NCBI GenBank assembly: GCA_963922205.1
Contig: CAWUHX010000166.1
Location: forward strand, 738,019-802,018
Direction: 5' to 3'
DNA length: 64,000 nt
Origin: Romanomermis culicivorax
Taxonomy: Eukaryota; Nematoda; Enoplea; Mermithida; Mermithidae
Part shown: piece after piece, positions 46,515 to 59,372 of the stretch
Position numbering within the stretch: the first letter of the stretch is position 1
How the letters are laid out: each line of letters opens with the position of its first letter
Notes under the pieces: model-generated
Databases searched by the model: none
What the model saw: only the letters and a program-made list of their open reading frames with translations
What the model was told of the DNA's origin: nothing
Translations under genes and position numbers: made by a program

Positions 46515-49500
46515 CTAAAAAAGCATTTATAAAACAATCGATTGAAAAAATACGGTAAGTTTGAAGTCAGCAAAACTCAAGAGATAAGGAAGAAAGACGC
46601 AACGTTTTCTGGTGCTGCTTTCTTCCACTGGGCCAATCTATTGATCGTGGAATTTTGTGAATCCTTTTTCATCTGCAAAAAATAACTTCAAAAGATATCT
46701 TTTTGAGCGTCTCGGAACCCAGAGATTAGTTTGCAAGTCCGACAAAAAATGGCTTTTCATTAAGCTGTTACATAGTGTACTATCAATGCACTCTGATTAC
46801 TGACCAATCAATATCTGGCCACTCAAATTTCGTTTACACACAAACTTGATTGGGACATGGAATAACTTGACACTTTTGCTCCAACAACAATGATTACTCG
46901 ACAAATTTTTTACTTTGGAGGTGAAAGTTCGATATAGTGAACGCACATTTTAATAGCCAACAAAATACTGCATTGGTATATTTACAGATACATAAACGAC
47001 GGGGTTCCTCGTCTACTCACCTCGCTATATTAAGCCCGATGAAAAATTTAGCCACATCGTCGTCGGAAGACTGCCAAGGCAAACCTCTAGCCCTGATCAC
47101 AGTGTTATTGTCTATCACATCATCTTTTGTGCTGAAACGAATTTTTGACTATATTATACAAAAAATTGGAATATTCATCATTTTATTCCTACATGATGAT
47201 TGACACACATATACATTTTCGATCTTTTTATTTTTCTGATAGCACATATTGCTCAGAACACAAGCCATTTGCGTTGTTGACTTTGCCAGAAAGTGGACAG
47301 TTTTTGATGCGAGCGTTCCAGTATTTGTTCAGATGTTTAAGGAAATATGCCCGTTGCAGTCCTTGCTTACTGTAGAGACGTTTTCAGAAACCCTGTCATC
47401 ATGTCAAAACTACAGTACGCATTGTTGCAGTGAGTAAAGAACAGTAAAACTTTTTTGGTTACTGCACTTTTTTCTAAACTACAGAAACCCAGTCCGTTAC
47501 ACCATATTATAATTAATTTTCCGGACTTTTCAATTCTCACGACTTTAATTGGCAATAGAATAAATTTTGAAAGGTGAAATAACCGGATTTCTCGGTCTCA
47601 AAAATCGATAAATTGTGCCGTGCTGGATCATACGCTGTGGCTGAGAACAGGCTTTTATGGCGGAGGAGGAAAATATTCTAGATTTTCAAATCACGGAAAA
47701 ACTAAAAATTCGAAGGACGAAAATGTATATACGCATTTCTATTGGGTGGCCGGAAAAATCAACTTTTCGTCGAGGTCGTTTTCCCACAGGAGCAGGTCCG
47801 CTCGGCATTGATTTATAGCGCAATTTGAATTTTGAAAAGTTATGGAGCCTTTGATTGGACAAAAATAATTTTGAAATGTAAGGAAAAGAAAGAAGGAAAT
47901 AAGCAATGAAAAAATGATCCTCGAGATCTTCTTAAGTCCAATTCTTCCGAAAAATATCACTCTGGCAAAACGAATCTTTGCGTCAGCAAGGTCATAAAAA
48001 TTATAATAGTAACGAAACTAGAAAATAAGGATCTCCACACCCTACTGATTTGTTGTTCTTATGATGGAATATATAAAAACCTGAAACGCAAATGTTTTTC
48101 TGTTTTTTGCTATTTCTTTTACTCATCTTTCTTTTTGTTGCTTTCCCACTCAACTTAATTAATTTTTCTTATTTCACACTTCTCCGTATTTTATTCTTCT
48201 CAATATTTCATTTTTTAACGTTTTGTTGTTTCTTTTTTCATTAGTTATTTTCCTAATATATATTCATTCATATTTATTTTGATCTCATTTTTTTGTATCA
48301 TAGGTGGCGCGATAGCGCCAACCTATAATATACTTGGCCCCCAAATTTCATGCCCCCCTCCCTAGAGCCAAAACGGTAAGAGCTAGAACCTTCGGGTTTT
48401 TTTCATAATTTCGGGCATAGGGGCAAACTATGGGGTGCCTTTTGTCATTTCGCCCCTATCTGCAAGTGGTGCTCGGTAGGGCCCCAAAAACGCAAAAAAC
48501 GCACTTTTTAAGGGCCCTCAGTTCCACAACGTCCAGCAATGGGTGTGCCATATCCAAGCTCCATAGTTCGGCCAAAGTATCTTGGGGTGCAATCTCAAAT
48601 ACGATTATTCATTTTTTTAAAATATGGCGTCAATTCAATTATATGGTGGTCCAAAGTCACGGAAACCTCGAAATTTGACAATTTTGTTATATAAACTTAC
48701 GGCTTCAACAAAATAATTTTTTTGCAGCATAATGCGCTACGGTGCCGGAATTTTTTGCAGTTTCAATTGAACCGGTAGCCTTATTGGGATTTTTGGAGTG
48801 TAAGGGTTTTCAACCATTCGGAAGTCGATGGACGCGGTCACTTTACAAGAAAAATTATCGCGGGTGTAAACAAGCGTACTTGCGTGATTATTTGGTCCAA
48901 GGGGTTTTCGACCACGGGGAAGTTAATGAATGTGATCACTTTACACAAAAAATTATCTCGCGCGTAAACAAGCACATTTTCGTGATTTTTTGTGGAAGGG
49001 GTTTTTGACCACGGGGAATTTAATGAATGCGATCACTTTATACACATCATTAAATTGAGTGTAAACAAATGTATTTCTGCGATTCTGGGGGTAAGAGGTT
49101 TCTAACCATGGTTAATTCAATGGATGCGTCACTTTACACAAAAAAATTATCTCCGGTGTAACAAGCGTGTTTTCGTGATTTCTTTGAAGAAGGGGTTTTC
49201 GACCACGGCGAATTTAATGAATGCGATCACTTTACACACAAAATTATGTTGAGTTCAAAAAATGTATTTCTGCGATTTTTGGAGGAAAAGGTTTCTGGCC
49301 ATGGGGAATTGAATGGACACTGTCACTTCACACAAAAAATTGTTCTGTGTGTAAACAACGGTTTTTCTGCGGTTTTTTGTGTTAAGCGGTTCTTGATCAT
49401 GGGGAATTCAATGGAAATGGTCACTTTACACTCTGTTTACAACTTGTTTCCAGTTTTATGCGGTTTACGCATCTTTTCCTATTACCGAAAGTGAGAATTC

Positions 49501-52500
49501 GTAGCTTTAAGATTGTTTTTTATTTCTTTGATGTGAAGATGACCAAACTTAAAACTTCAATGTGCTTCTACGAAGGTTTTCATGCATGACTGGAGCCTAC
49601 TAAAAAGAGGTGGACCAGTTTATTAGAAAATGCCCCGATGGGGCAGAAAAAATAAGAATATACTTGCTTGGATAGTTGCCAAGGTAGAAAAAGAAGTGGA
49701 CTAGATTTTTGAGAATTTTAGTGAAACTTGGAAAAAATTCACTTTCGTTATATTGGATTTTCATTCTTTCTCAAAAAAAATTTTCCATGTCTGTGAAAAA
49801 GTATATTATGCAGGTGAGTGCATCAAAACACTGTCCAACCAAGGGCCAGTTGCACTAAAGGTGTCTACGCTCGAGCTCAAGATAATCTCGAACAAAAAGG
49901 CGACTCGGTTTGATCTCAAGTTTGGTATAAATTGAATGTCATCAGGATTATAACGAGCTCAATTTCGAGATTATTCCCAACTCGAGCTGTCGGGCTGCAC
50001 TAACATTTTCGTATAATTTTCTTATCTCTAAAGCAAATAAATATGAAAATGTCTACCATTCCCAAACTCGAACTTAAACCTCAATAATCCTGAAGTGAGT
50101 ATTGTTTGTGCACTGGAAGAAAATAATTTGGACATTGCGATTAGCTCAAACTCAGGATCATATTTAATCCCGATGTTGAGATTATCCTCATGTTGGGTTA
50201 GTGCAACCAATCTCAGGTTTCTTTATAGTTCTGAAAATGACTATAATATGCCTCCCTCACTATTTTCCAGCTAGTATGACAGGCAAGAGTTTTGAATCGA
50301 TCGGGAGTTAGAATCCTATTGGTTTACCATTTCTTTACATTTGAAGTCATGTGCATATAATTTTCATATAGAGAAATTTTACTGTAGTTAATGAAAGGAG
50401 AGAGACAAAATGCACGATACTACAGAATATACTTTTTCACAGACATGGAAATTTTTTTTGAGAAAGAATGAAAATCCAACATAACGAAAGTGATTTTTTC
50501 CAACTTTTACCAAAATCCTTAAAAATCTAGTCCACTTCTTTTTCCACCTTGGCAACTATCCAAGCAAGTATATTCTTCTTTTTTCTGCCCCATCGGAGCA
50601 TTTTCTAATAAACTAGTGTAGGATATTATTAAACTGATTTCAGGAGCATGTGCCACAAATTATGTATCGGAAAATCTATGTTGAAAGGATACAGTCGGAT
50701 ATATGGGACTGATTCTTGTCTGCATAGACCACGTACCCAAACTGGAACGTTGCTTAGGTCATATATTTTTTCAAAACTCTGTTTTTCGACTGACTTCGTC
50801 ATCTTTGGGAATTTGATTTTAGTTTTTACATGCCTTTGATTACATTATTTTCTTTTTTTCTCTTCCTGAAACTTATTTTTGTTTTTTTCTACTTTTTGTT
50901 TTTATCTTTACTACTGTAGGCTGTTGTTTTTTTTGTAGTAAAAGTACATAATGGAAAGTGGATAGAAAAGCGTTCATGATCGGCATCTTCCACGTTTCTT
51001 AGAATGTAACGTGTATCAAAGAAAGAGAGAATTAGGACGTCCGCAAGCGCAATAATTGTGTCGTTATGATGAGGACAAACTTCTATAGTAATCCCAAAAA
51101 GTTTGAAAGCAAACCTTCTTCATCAAAACTATTTTCAAGCCACCCTGCGTACTGAAACCCAAAAAAACACGACACCGAAAAAATAGAAGGAACAAAGTAA
51201 GGCTCGCACTCACCAAATTCCATGCTCCAAACCAGGCTTCACCACCTCCGGCTTCGCGAAGCACTCCAAATACCCTGGATTGAACAATGAATGAGAAAAT
51301 AGGCAGGCCGCTAGTGACGCCGAAAAAGCATGCAGTGTTAGTATGAGTGTTTGTTGAACTATTTTGCATCTTTTTCCACAAAGAAACAAAAAAACCGTTA
51401 AAAAATAAAAATCCAAGCGAAAATGCACCTCGTAGCGAATTTTGATTACATTTCTGTTTCTGTCTCTTTAGTATCAAACTTACCCTTGTTATTGTCCTTG
51501 GTTTTACAAATTAATTCGGATATCATTTTCGCTACGTGTCGGCAGTTTTGTATGCCTTCAATTTTGGGATCGGCGGCCGATTTAGAATGAGTATCACCGT
51601 TTGCGAGGACACCTGTGGAGGAAGCGAAAATTTTCCGAAATGTGCTTGCGCTGTGCAAATAAGCACTAAAAACGGCAAATTGAGAACAAGGAAGCAGTGG
51701 GACGTACAGTAATCATTATTGGACAGTTTTTAGTAGTTTACTGTAACATGTGACGGCTTTTTTATTACGGTTTCAGATCTCCGTTGTTTTATTTCTGGAT
51801 TTGATTGTTCGGATACTTTCCCAGTTTTGTCAATATTCAAAAATCCTCAAGGAATACATCAGTCTGACTCTAGCACAATATTTCGGAAAGTCTGAAACAC
51901 TGCTCACGATCTTCAGAGATCAATTTGATCTGGCATTTCAAGAAACCAATCCACAAAAAAGAAGTTTCACATAAACATTTTCTAGGCCTGCGTAAGCATC
52001 CGTGAAAATAACGACTATATTCAAATGTATATTGTTGGAAAATTAATCATCACGGGTACAGACACAAAATTTGAAGATTTTTGAAGACTGCTCGACATGA
52101 AGAAAATGTTGAATAGCATATGGCCGCACGAAAACATTCTTATCTTTATTAGAGCAACAAACTTTGGCTAATGAAGAAAGTTCTCCACAAGGATCTGATG
52201 TGGAAGGGTCTCCAAGACTCTGAAAACATTATAAATTTATCTGATAACCCACGTCAATTTGAGTGATTTGAGCCTTCTTTGCATTGAAAATTTGCATAAA
52301 TGTGTTTAATAATCAAAGGGTTTCCTACCTATGGTTCAGCGTTGCCAACCTTGTCCTATGAAAACCCCCGAAAAAACCCGATTTCGGAAAAAACCGAAAT
52401 TTTTGGGCCACAAAATATACATGGAATACTGATTAAAAATGCACACACGTGCTTAATTTATGTTTTTTGAGCCTATTGGACGCTTCTGCAGTCATTAATT

Positions 52501-55500
52501 TACCAAAAAAGAAGACGAAACAAATTTTTGAGTGTGATGTCAGATCATAATAACAATATAGCAAAATTAATAGTAAGGCAGTAAAAAAGCTGGAGCAAAA
52601 AATCCAGAATTGCTTAAAAATTCCACCGCTGGCGTCTTTGTGATCAGCCAAAGTAAAGAATTACAGACTGCATTGGATGTATCCTTGATTCCAGCGCGAT
52701 GCGCCGGAAAATTTTTAAGAGTTTTACACCCTCGAACGCTGGAAAATGAATCTTCTTAAGACTTATTACAAATTTAAAAATTAATTTTTCCGTTCAGAAT
52801 GATGTTCAGACTAGAGAAATGAGATTATGTTTTCAATCAGCTGACAAGGTACAAAATCAGCTTGAAGTCAACGATATTTAATCAATTCGGGGGAAACATC
52901 AAAAATGATTTAAAAAATTTCGGCACGAGGCCCTAAAATTTTTTATAGATTTTGATATTTGAATGCTGGAAAGTGAATCCAGTCAACATTTGTTTCCTGG
53001 ATAAGCAGTCTAATTTTGCAGTCAATTTAATCATCTTACACACCAGGACAAAATGTAAAGATCATATTGGAAGAGTGTAACTAAGATTGAAAAATCAGAC
53101 TATCAACCTAAAATTTGGAAAATTTGGATTTGGATTTGGAACCAGCAAGAACTTCTATCAGTGTTACAACCTATTTTAATCATTTGCCAAATGCACGAAG
53201 ATTAGGTTCACAAAATTCGAAAACTTTTGAAGATAATAGAAAGATTTTGTGAAAATCTTTCGAAAAAATCTTGATTTTCACCAAATACTAAGACTTAATA
53301 CGAAATATCATAGATGAAACAAAGAGATGAAACATTCTAGGAAGGTGGTGGCAATGTTAATTAGCAAGTGAAGTAAACATGTCGCGCCTGAACTGGATGG
53401 CAGTAAACAATCATTATTATAATACTGAAAATTTTGAGGTTCTTCAACATCAATAATCGATTCTAAACAAAACCCCAAGAAAACCTCAGAGTAGAATAAA
53501 AACCCCGACAAAAACCTAGCACCATACCTCACCCCGAAAAAACCCCAAACTAAAAAAACCGCATGTCGGAGAAAAACCCCGCTATTGGCAACATTGCTGT
53601 AGTCTGTTTTTATAAAATTCTTGTTAAGCGGAAAGGAACAAAAAAGTATCGCCCTCTAAGTCGTTTACACGAAGCCTTTACTCTAGGTTTTTTACTCAAA
53701 AAATGGTAAGTGTTTGTAGTTGAATGGACACACAAATTTCCAGTCCTATTTGCGACACGTCAGGAAATTTTGAAAATATGAAAAAGTACTTCCTTTTCAC
53801 TGTTAATAATTACGGGCGTTTCAAGAAAGACAGACTAATGTACCTGCAAACATACTTTTTACCATAATTTATCTTAGGAACAACAAGTGAACACATGCAA
53901 AAGATCGTATTTGATATTTCGAGAAATTCCCTACGCTCGGCGTTGATCTTACACTGCTCTCGAGTCGTGAACTCCCGAATTTCATGAGCATTAGGAAAAA
54001 TAATTTGAGGATGAATTTAAGATCATACCATTAAATGATAAAATGATAAAAATGTGAGCAAAGTCGTTTACACAAAAGTCTTTACTGTAGAATTTTGTTA
54101 CACACAAATTGCCGAGGTTTAATTCAGTTACCTGGAAGATTTACTGCTCAATTTAATTTTCAGCAGAAAATTATAAAAACGTGAAATAGTACTTGCTTTC
54201 CAGCCTTTGGAACTACTTCAAGAAAAATGGACAATATAGTCTGTTTTTATTTAAATGATTTTAAATAATAAAAGTGGAATTATTTCATATTTTAAGAAGT
54301 TTCAGCTAAACCATAGATCACATGAACTGGAGATTTGTGACAATGTTCAAACAACGTTTAACAATTTTTAAATCGAAAAACCTCAACGTAAAAGGTTTGT
54401 CTTGACAATTCTGAAGACAGCGCTGATTTTGTTCATTTTCCATTTGGAAGCATTTTGTAAAAAACAAACTATAGGTGGATGATCGATGGCCACACTTAGG
54501 CAAAAAATTTGACACAATGGCACAAATTTAGTTTAAGAAACATTATTCACATTACAATGTTCTATCAAATGAATCGTTTTAGAGTTCACCAATGGAATTC
54601 CCTTTTAATGAGTCACAACAATGAAAATTACTGTTTTCAGCTAAACTGATTAATTTCTTTCCGCTGATACCCATTTTTGCATTGCTTCGAATCCGAATAC
54701 ACTACTTTTTTAAAATTTTCTTCCGTATCACGTGACTTTGCTCACCGTTCACTCCGCGACCTTCTTCCAGCTCTTCATTGTCGTTACAGGCATCTTCCGA
54801 CTCACCGTTCTGACCATCCCACCGTTTCAAATTCAAAAACGACCAATAATAGTCGGGCAAACGGAGCCCTTTGCGAGCCGCTTCGGGGTGCAAAACTTGC
54901 CGGACGGTCAACGGGTTGTCGACCACTAAAACGACGCGACGTCGCTGATGCCCGTTGAAAAGTCCGTCAGCCTGCCGCCCGTAAATTAAAGCGTTGACGT
55001 GCGAATCGAACTTGAAAAAGAGTCGAACCAAGGAAATTATGATTAAAAAGTTGGTCTAAGAATTTTTTCGTTGAATTCCTGTCTCACCTGTAGGATAACT
55101 TGACCTAAATCGGCTGCGTTCCTTACGTCCGATTCGCAAATATGATGTTTTTCGACGTTTTCCCAGGTAATTTTGGAAAAATCGTCGGGTTTGATGAATG
55201 ATCCATGTGTTGAATGAACCTGGAATTATTTTAAAATTTAACAATCCGGAGACGCCGTTGTAACAGATTTTTCTATGAGTTGCAGTAGAAATGGAGAGTT
55301 GAAAATCTCAAAAGTGAAGATTTTCTAGGCTGACTCTGTAGGAAGATCATTAGCACTGACGGCTGATCTCGATGTTGAATAACCTGAAATTCTATGAAAA
55401 TGTCACAAGAATACGGAAACACTGTTACAAACAGCTTTTTCAAAAGCTAGAACGGATTTTCAGACTTTGTTGTCGTGAATTTGCTGCATATTTTGTGGAT

Positions 55501-56471
55501 TGAGCGCACAAGAAGCTGTTACTGCAAAAACAAGGACGCAGGAGATTATACAATCTGTTTCTTTCTCTTGAACTGCTCATAAATTCTAAAACTAGACATC
55601 AAGTACTATCTCTTATTTTTAAGAGTTTCTGCTGACCCATGCGTCACATACGAGTAAACATTTTTTGTCAAAAGCTTTGTGCATACGATTTTGAGGATAG
55701 CAACAATTTTTGTCGTTTTTTAATTTACAAGCATTTTATAAAAAAGCAGACTATAGTATCCCTGAACATCAGGAAGTCTCACAGTTCCCGATGCTGCATA
55801 CTAGTACCTCTGATTAAACGAGTGTACTTCGGGGCGTTATTTTGGCATTTTATGAAGATTGACAGGAAATTCTAGACGTTTGTTGCAAACTTTGACAACA
55901 AAAGTTAACAAAAGTGACTACAAGAAAGTTCGTGATTTACAGACTATTTTAGAACCTGAGTTCTGCATATGAGTAAAATAATTTGGTCAATGATATCATA
56001 ATCTTCTCGGCGAATAACTGCTCCTACAGAAGCATATCAAATTCAAGGTTCACGACGTTTTCTCTAGACCGTGTAACTTCACGAATAGCCTAATTTTGTG
56101 TAGATAAAAAGAGCTCGTTGAGCTTAATCCAACGTACAGATTTCTTTAACTACCGAATAGGTAAAGGGCGTAAAAGTTTTCGGGAAAACCTGCCAAAAAT
56201 CACTCGGATCAATCCTTCTCACCATCCCCGTTTTTCCGTCGACTATGGCCCAAGCCGTGTGAACGATTTCGGCCTCGTCGTTGCCCAAATTTTCGCCGCC
56301 GGCTCCCCAAGTAGTCAAACTAAAAGCTACGTAAAATTCCGCACCACTGTCGCGAAAAAAATCGCTGCTACTGGCGCTGCTACTACTACTGTCCATGAAA
56401 TTGTCGTCCGAAGAAATTTCGTTGTTGTTGTTGCTGTTGATCGTGTTATCATTGACATTTTTGAGTAACAT
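46339..56471 (-). CDS. ESRP (fusilli): ESRP/fusilli-type splicing regulator, N-terminal exonuclease-like domain and RRM1 (partial)
   Basis: ESRP proteins bind GU-rich motifs in pre-mRNA through RRMs and control epithelial alternative splicing. Seven minus-strand exons join in phase: 56154..56471, 55088..55219, 54746..55010, 51484..51612, 51214..51274, 47021..47131 and 46339..46514, giving 397 codons plus one base. The N-terminus is Asn/Ser-rich, then [19 protein letters not shown] begins the DnaQ-like domain, continued by [23 protein letters not shown]1 has [20 protein letters not shown] and [19 protein letters not shown], then [20 protein letters not shown]. Vertebrate ESRP has these motifs in the same order. 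An in-frame stop lies upstream of the ATG at 56471. RRM2, RRM3 and the 3' end are absent from the window. Confidence 0.93.
47021..47131 (-). CDS. ESRP (fusilli): ESRP exon, start of RRM1
   Basis: Acceptor TCGTTTCAG, donor GTGAGT; 111 nt, phase 2 in and out. [20 protein letters not shown] carries RNP2 of RRM1. Confidence 0.92.
48301..48326. repeat. Short perfect-looking hairpin
   Basis: TAGGTGGCGC, a short GATA loop, then GCGCCAACCTA nearby form a stem. It may be an element end; no partner found. Confidence 0.4.
48797..49436. repeat. Tandem array of about seven 97-bp units in an ESRP intron
   Basis: The core GACCACGGGGAATTTAATGA...CACTTTACACAAAAAATTAT recurs at about 48800, 48904, 49000, 49098, 49193, 49289 and 49385 (spacing 95-98 bp). 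The period is not a multiple of three and frames are broken, so it is not coding. Units differ by 15-30% by eye. Confidence 0.85.
49617..50614. mobile_element. 1-kb fold-back element with about 190-bp inverted arms
   Basis: Left arm 49617..49808 begins AGTTTATTAGAAAATGCCCC; right arm 50424..50614 is its reverse complement with few differences. The roughly 615-bp middle contains a second, shorter inverted pair (GTTGCACTAA near 49849, TTAGTGCAAC near 50200) that may be a nested element. No ORF of note. Non-autonomous; superfamily unknown. Confidence 0.85.
51214..51274 (-). CDS. ESRP (fusilli): ESRP short exon
   Basis: Acceptor TTCAATCCAG, donor GTGAGT; 61 nt, phase 1 to 2. [19 protein letters not shown] fits the fusilli linker before RRM1. 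Confidence 0.8.
51484..51612 (-). CDS. ESRP (fusilli): ESRP exon, linker between domains
   Basis: Acceptor TCCTCCACAG, donor GTAAGT; 129 nt, phase 1 in and out. [16 protein letters not shown] corresponds to the MISE segment of ESRPs. Confidence 0.83.
52337..53599. mobile_element. Possible hAT-like element with CAGCGTTGCCAA ends
   Basis: CAGCGTTGCCAACC at the left and GGCAACATTGCTG at the right are imperfect inverted ends. Both sides carry runs of AACCCC(C/G)AAAAAA. No matching 8-bp flank was found; the right side abuts a family B MITE. No transposase. Confidence 0.4.
53600..53837. repeat. MITE family B, copy 2
   Basis: TAGTCTGTTTTTATAAAATT at the left, AAGAAAGACAGACTA at the right, with the family's inner GTCGTTTACACGAAG segment. 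Confidence 0.65.
54237..54471. repeat. MITE family B, copy 3
   Basis: TAGTCTGTTTTTATTTAAAT at the left and GTAAAAAACAAACTA at the right. A further degraded family B right half abuts it on the left (about 54040-54236). Confidence 0.6.
54746..55010 (-). CDS. ESRP (fusilli): ESRP exon, exonuclease-like domain with VRQVLHPEA motif
   Basis: Acceptor TTTTTCAAG, donor GTGAGC; 265 nt, phase 0 to 1. [20 protein letters not shown] and YYWSFLNLK match the conserved ESRP segment. An acidic tail with [13 protein letters not shown] follows. Confidence 0.9.
55088..55219 (-). CDS. ESRP (fusilli): ESRP exon, exonuclease-like domain (continued)
   Basis: Acceptor AATTCCAG, donor GTGAGA; 132 nt, phase 0 in and out. 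It codes for [20 protein letters not shown] through DLGQVILQ. Confidence 0.85.
55220..56153. other. ESRP (fusilli): ESRP intron containing a family B MITE
   Basis: About 930 bp, no coding signal; contains the inverted family B copy at 55551..55755. Confidence 0.55.
55551..55755. repeat. MITE family B, copy 4 (inverted)
   Basis: Right end ACAAGCATTTTATAAAAAAG then CAGACTATAG; the inside, read on the minus strand, matches copy 1 (TCGTATGCACAAAGC for TCGTTTACATAAAG). The left end is worn. Confidence 0.55.
56154..56471 (-). CDS. ESRP (fusilli): ESRP exon with start codon and first part of the exonuclease-like domain
   Basis: ATG at 56471, preceded in frame by TAA. It codes for an Asn/Ser-rich leader and [15 protein letters not shown] and following residues. 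Donor GTAGTT was chosen because it keeps phase 0 with the next exon; GTACGT at 56137 is a better site but breaks the frame. Confidence 0.85.
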
Positions 56472-59372
56472 GTTTATGAATAAATATTATGCAAATGAAG
56501 CGACACAAGCCCCGGATAGCAAAATGAAGCGCCCGTGCGTTATTTATATAATTTATACCACCGCCCGGAAAAATTTTTGTAGAAAGTACAGCGGAGGCCA
56601 GGTACGTACAGCCTATATACAGAGAAAACTATAGTATTCGTTTTAATTTACAGGGCTGCAGTACAGTAGTGTGCTACAGGCATGTGGTCTGTGCACACAC
56701 ACAAATTTCGGTGGTTTAGGAAAAAGTACACAGACTTTTGTACAGTAAATGGGGAAGTATACAATGCAATATATAATGGATGGACTCTTGTATGAAACCT
56801 CCAGACTTTTGTACACACGTTATGCACAATCCAAGGGAAAAACCGGATCACACATCTGCGTGTGTGTAGAATGGCATGAAAAATTTCAAAAACAAAAATA
56901 ATGACCTAAAAGTTTGTCCAAAGGAGAAAATTTTCAGAAGGTTACACATTTTGAACTATTTCTCGTTGAAAAAAGTAAAGTATGACATAGCAAAGTTTTG
57001 ACCAAGATTTTCAAGATGACCAATTATTTCCTGTATACCTCGAGAAGTTGCACGAAACAGTATCATAGCCTACACGTGCATTATGTAAAAACATACACAT
57101 TGTGAAACTGTACTCTCATCGGGTATGCACGCTATACCGTAGACTAACTGTGCACAAAAACACGAAACCGAGGAGAAACGAGCTTCTATACAGAAACTAG
57201 TTTTGTGTAATCAGTGGGTTGATTATATGCTGACGAGGTGATGATGACGATGTTGATAGTGCAGAGCGCACTGCATGCAGAATACGATGCGGAGAAGTTT
57301 TTCGGCGCATGAAGTGTTTGAAGCACACTACTCTAGTGCCCACTCATGATAGAAAAACAATTATAAACCAGAGCTTTAGTTACAGTACATACTGGTAATT
57401 TATATTTACAGAACAAGTAGGTCATACGTCACAAAAAGTTACACCTTCACGAATGCAGCATTTTTCATTAACACTTCTTTATAATTCAAAAAGACTTTGG
57501 TTGTAGCAACAACCGTAACAGTGGAAGTTTTAATAGTTGAAACAGTAGTGTTTAGGTGATGTCTCTCCTTTACCCAATGTCAGGAAGAATAGAACCTATA
57601 GACTTTACGGTTAATGTCCTAACTCGCTGACCAACTGAACTTAACGGGCAAAGCGAAGGGCACTCTCAATCAATATTTGTGCAGCGGAGAGCAATTTGGG
57701 TGGCTGCTTTGACCATTCTCAATGGTCCGGCTTCATCAAAGAGTTGCAGCTATAGCTTATTTCTATATGTTATACTATTGCCGTTAAGGTGCAGCTTAAT
57801 TTTGTCGATATGTTTTGTGTGTATGAGTTAAGTACCTTAACGGCAAGACTTTCTGATGAAACCGGCCCAACAGCAGTCGTAATAGTCGTAGTATTAATAA
57901 TTAGGAGTATTAGTACTACTAGTGTAGCACTACTTCTAGTAGCAAGTAGTAGTAGTAGTGGTAGTATTACTAGCAGTTTAGCAGCTACTATTTGTATCTC
58001 AGGAAATACTCGTGGTATGCTCTGTATGTTCCCCATTAGTTGACTTATGCAGATATTCTTACTCGCGAAATTACTGCGCCATTGGTATGTACTTCTTTTC
58101 GTGGAATATGGCCTGTGAGGAATGGGTGGAGTAGTCTTCATATATTACTAAAAGAATGATGGACATTTTGATGCATTTACAATCGGTTTGTTTTCTCATA
58201 GATTGCTGAGTTGATTCTGGCTGGCGACATTGCATCGTCTGCAGCGTGCTCAAAATTTTACTGTAACGATATTTCTCTAACGTAAGTCAACAATTTCATG
58301 ATAATTTTCTTTCTATCACATCACTTTAACACCAGAAAACAAAAGTATAGAATTTCACAGGCAGCGTCTTCTCCCATCGCATCGAGCCATTGATTCGCTG
58401 GTTCGTTCAGCACCATTTTCTCTGTTCGTCTGACCTTTTGACGGAAACAGTTCATAAATTAGTTTTTTTCAACTCTCATCCAACGACGGATTTTCATGAT
58501 TATACTATTTTTTGTCGTCGTTCGAATTTTTAGAATAAGTGAGCAATTGGCAAAATATGATCGAGAGACAAACGTTGAATAAGACCATAAGCAAGGGTAA
58601 CTTCCAGCGCCAAATCCAGGTCTGAAAAAAAACGATAGATTTCCTGGATTTTAAGGTAATCACGTGAGAGAAGGGCCATTTTTTAGCACGAGCCCCTTAG
58701 CACAACCACTAATTTTCCTTCATTTATATTAATTTTTCTTAGCAAGACTAAAATTTTCATTAGCGCAGGCCTAATTTTATTAGCATCGAGCTGAAGAAAA
58801 CCCACATGACAATTGATGAGTTTCATAATACAGTAAACTACAAAAGGCTGCATCTTTTGGTCAACTTAACCGAGCAAGCGAACAATCTGCATACTTCATA
58901 AGTTGAACTACAACCTATGTCAAAAGTTGGCTTATACCACAAAATGTCATTGCATAAAACTTTCGAAGATCCCTCACTGTCTCATGTGTATCTATACCAA
59001 GAATATTAACACATAAGTTCAAAAAAGACTTTAGTGAAAGTGTCAGTTCACTGACATGTGGAAACTCCACATCACTCTGATTCTCCACGCCAAAAACAAT
59101 ATTTTGCAAAATTGGTCGAAATACTAATTCGCTTACTTCACATTACCAACCTGTGAAAATTTTACCAATATTAGTTCGCTCAATATTAAAACATTGTACT
59201 GTAAAACATTTGGGGATATCTCACCTCAATCGCTTCGATCTAGGGAAAAATAAACTTTTGAGATAACCTCGAATATATTAAAGAGCAAAAAGATAGTGTG
59301 CGAAACGTTACAAAACATTATATTGTACAACTTTGAAAAATTCAACTTCACCGACTCCTACTTATACCTTAC
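56472..59372. other. Intergenic or intronic stretch upstream of ESRP
   Basis: About 2.9 kb with no exon I can support. It should contain the ESRP promoter if the ATG at 56471 is in the first exon, and perhaps the 3' end of the upstream gene. A (GTA/CTA)n-like low-complexity tract lies at about 57890-57980. Confidence 0.45.

Larger units (their letters stand above)
47132..51213. other. ESRP (fusilli): Long ESRP intron with tandem and inverted repeats
   Basis: About 4.1 kb without coding signal. It holds a small hairpin (48301..48326), the 97-bp tandem array (48797..49436) and the fold-back element (49617..50614). The rest is AT-rich unique-looking sequence. Confidence 0.6.
51613..54745. other. 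ESRP (fusilli): ESRP intron of about 3.1 kb filled with repeats
   Basis: Contains a possible hAT-like element (52337..53599) followed directly by MITE family B copies (53600..53837, 54237..54471 and a partial copy between). No coding exon seen. Confidence 0.55.

Noticed and set aside
38241..56471. Retrotransposon exonuclease captured from the nearby ESRP gene
   Set aside because: ESRP also starts with an exonuclease-like fold, but the visible motifs differ: the ESRP part here lacks the GFDxE and YxxxD motifs of the element. The closeness is probably chance.
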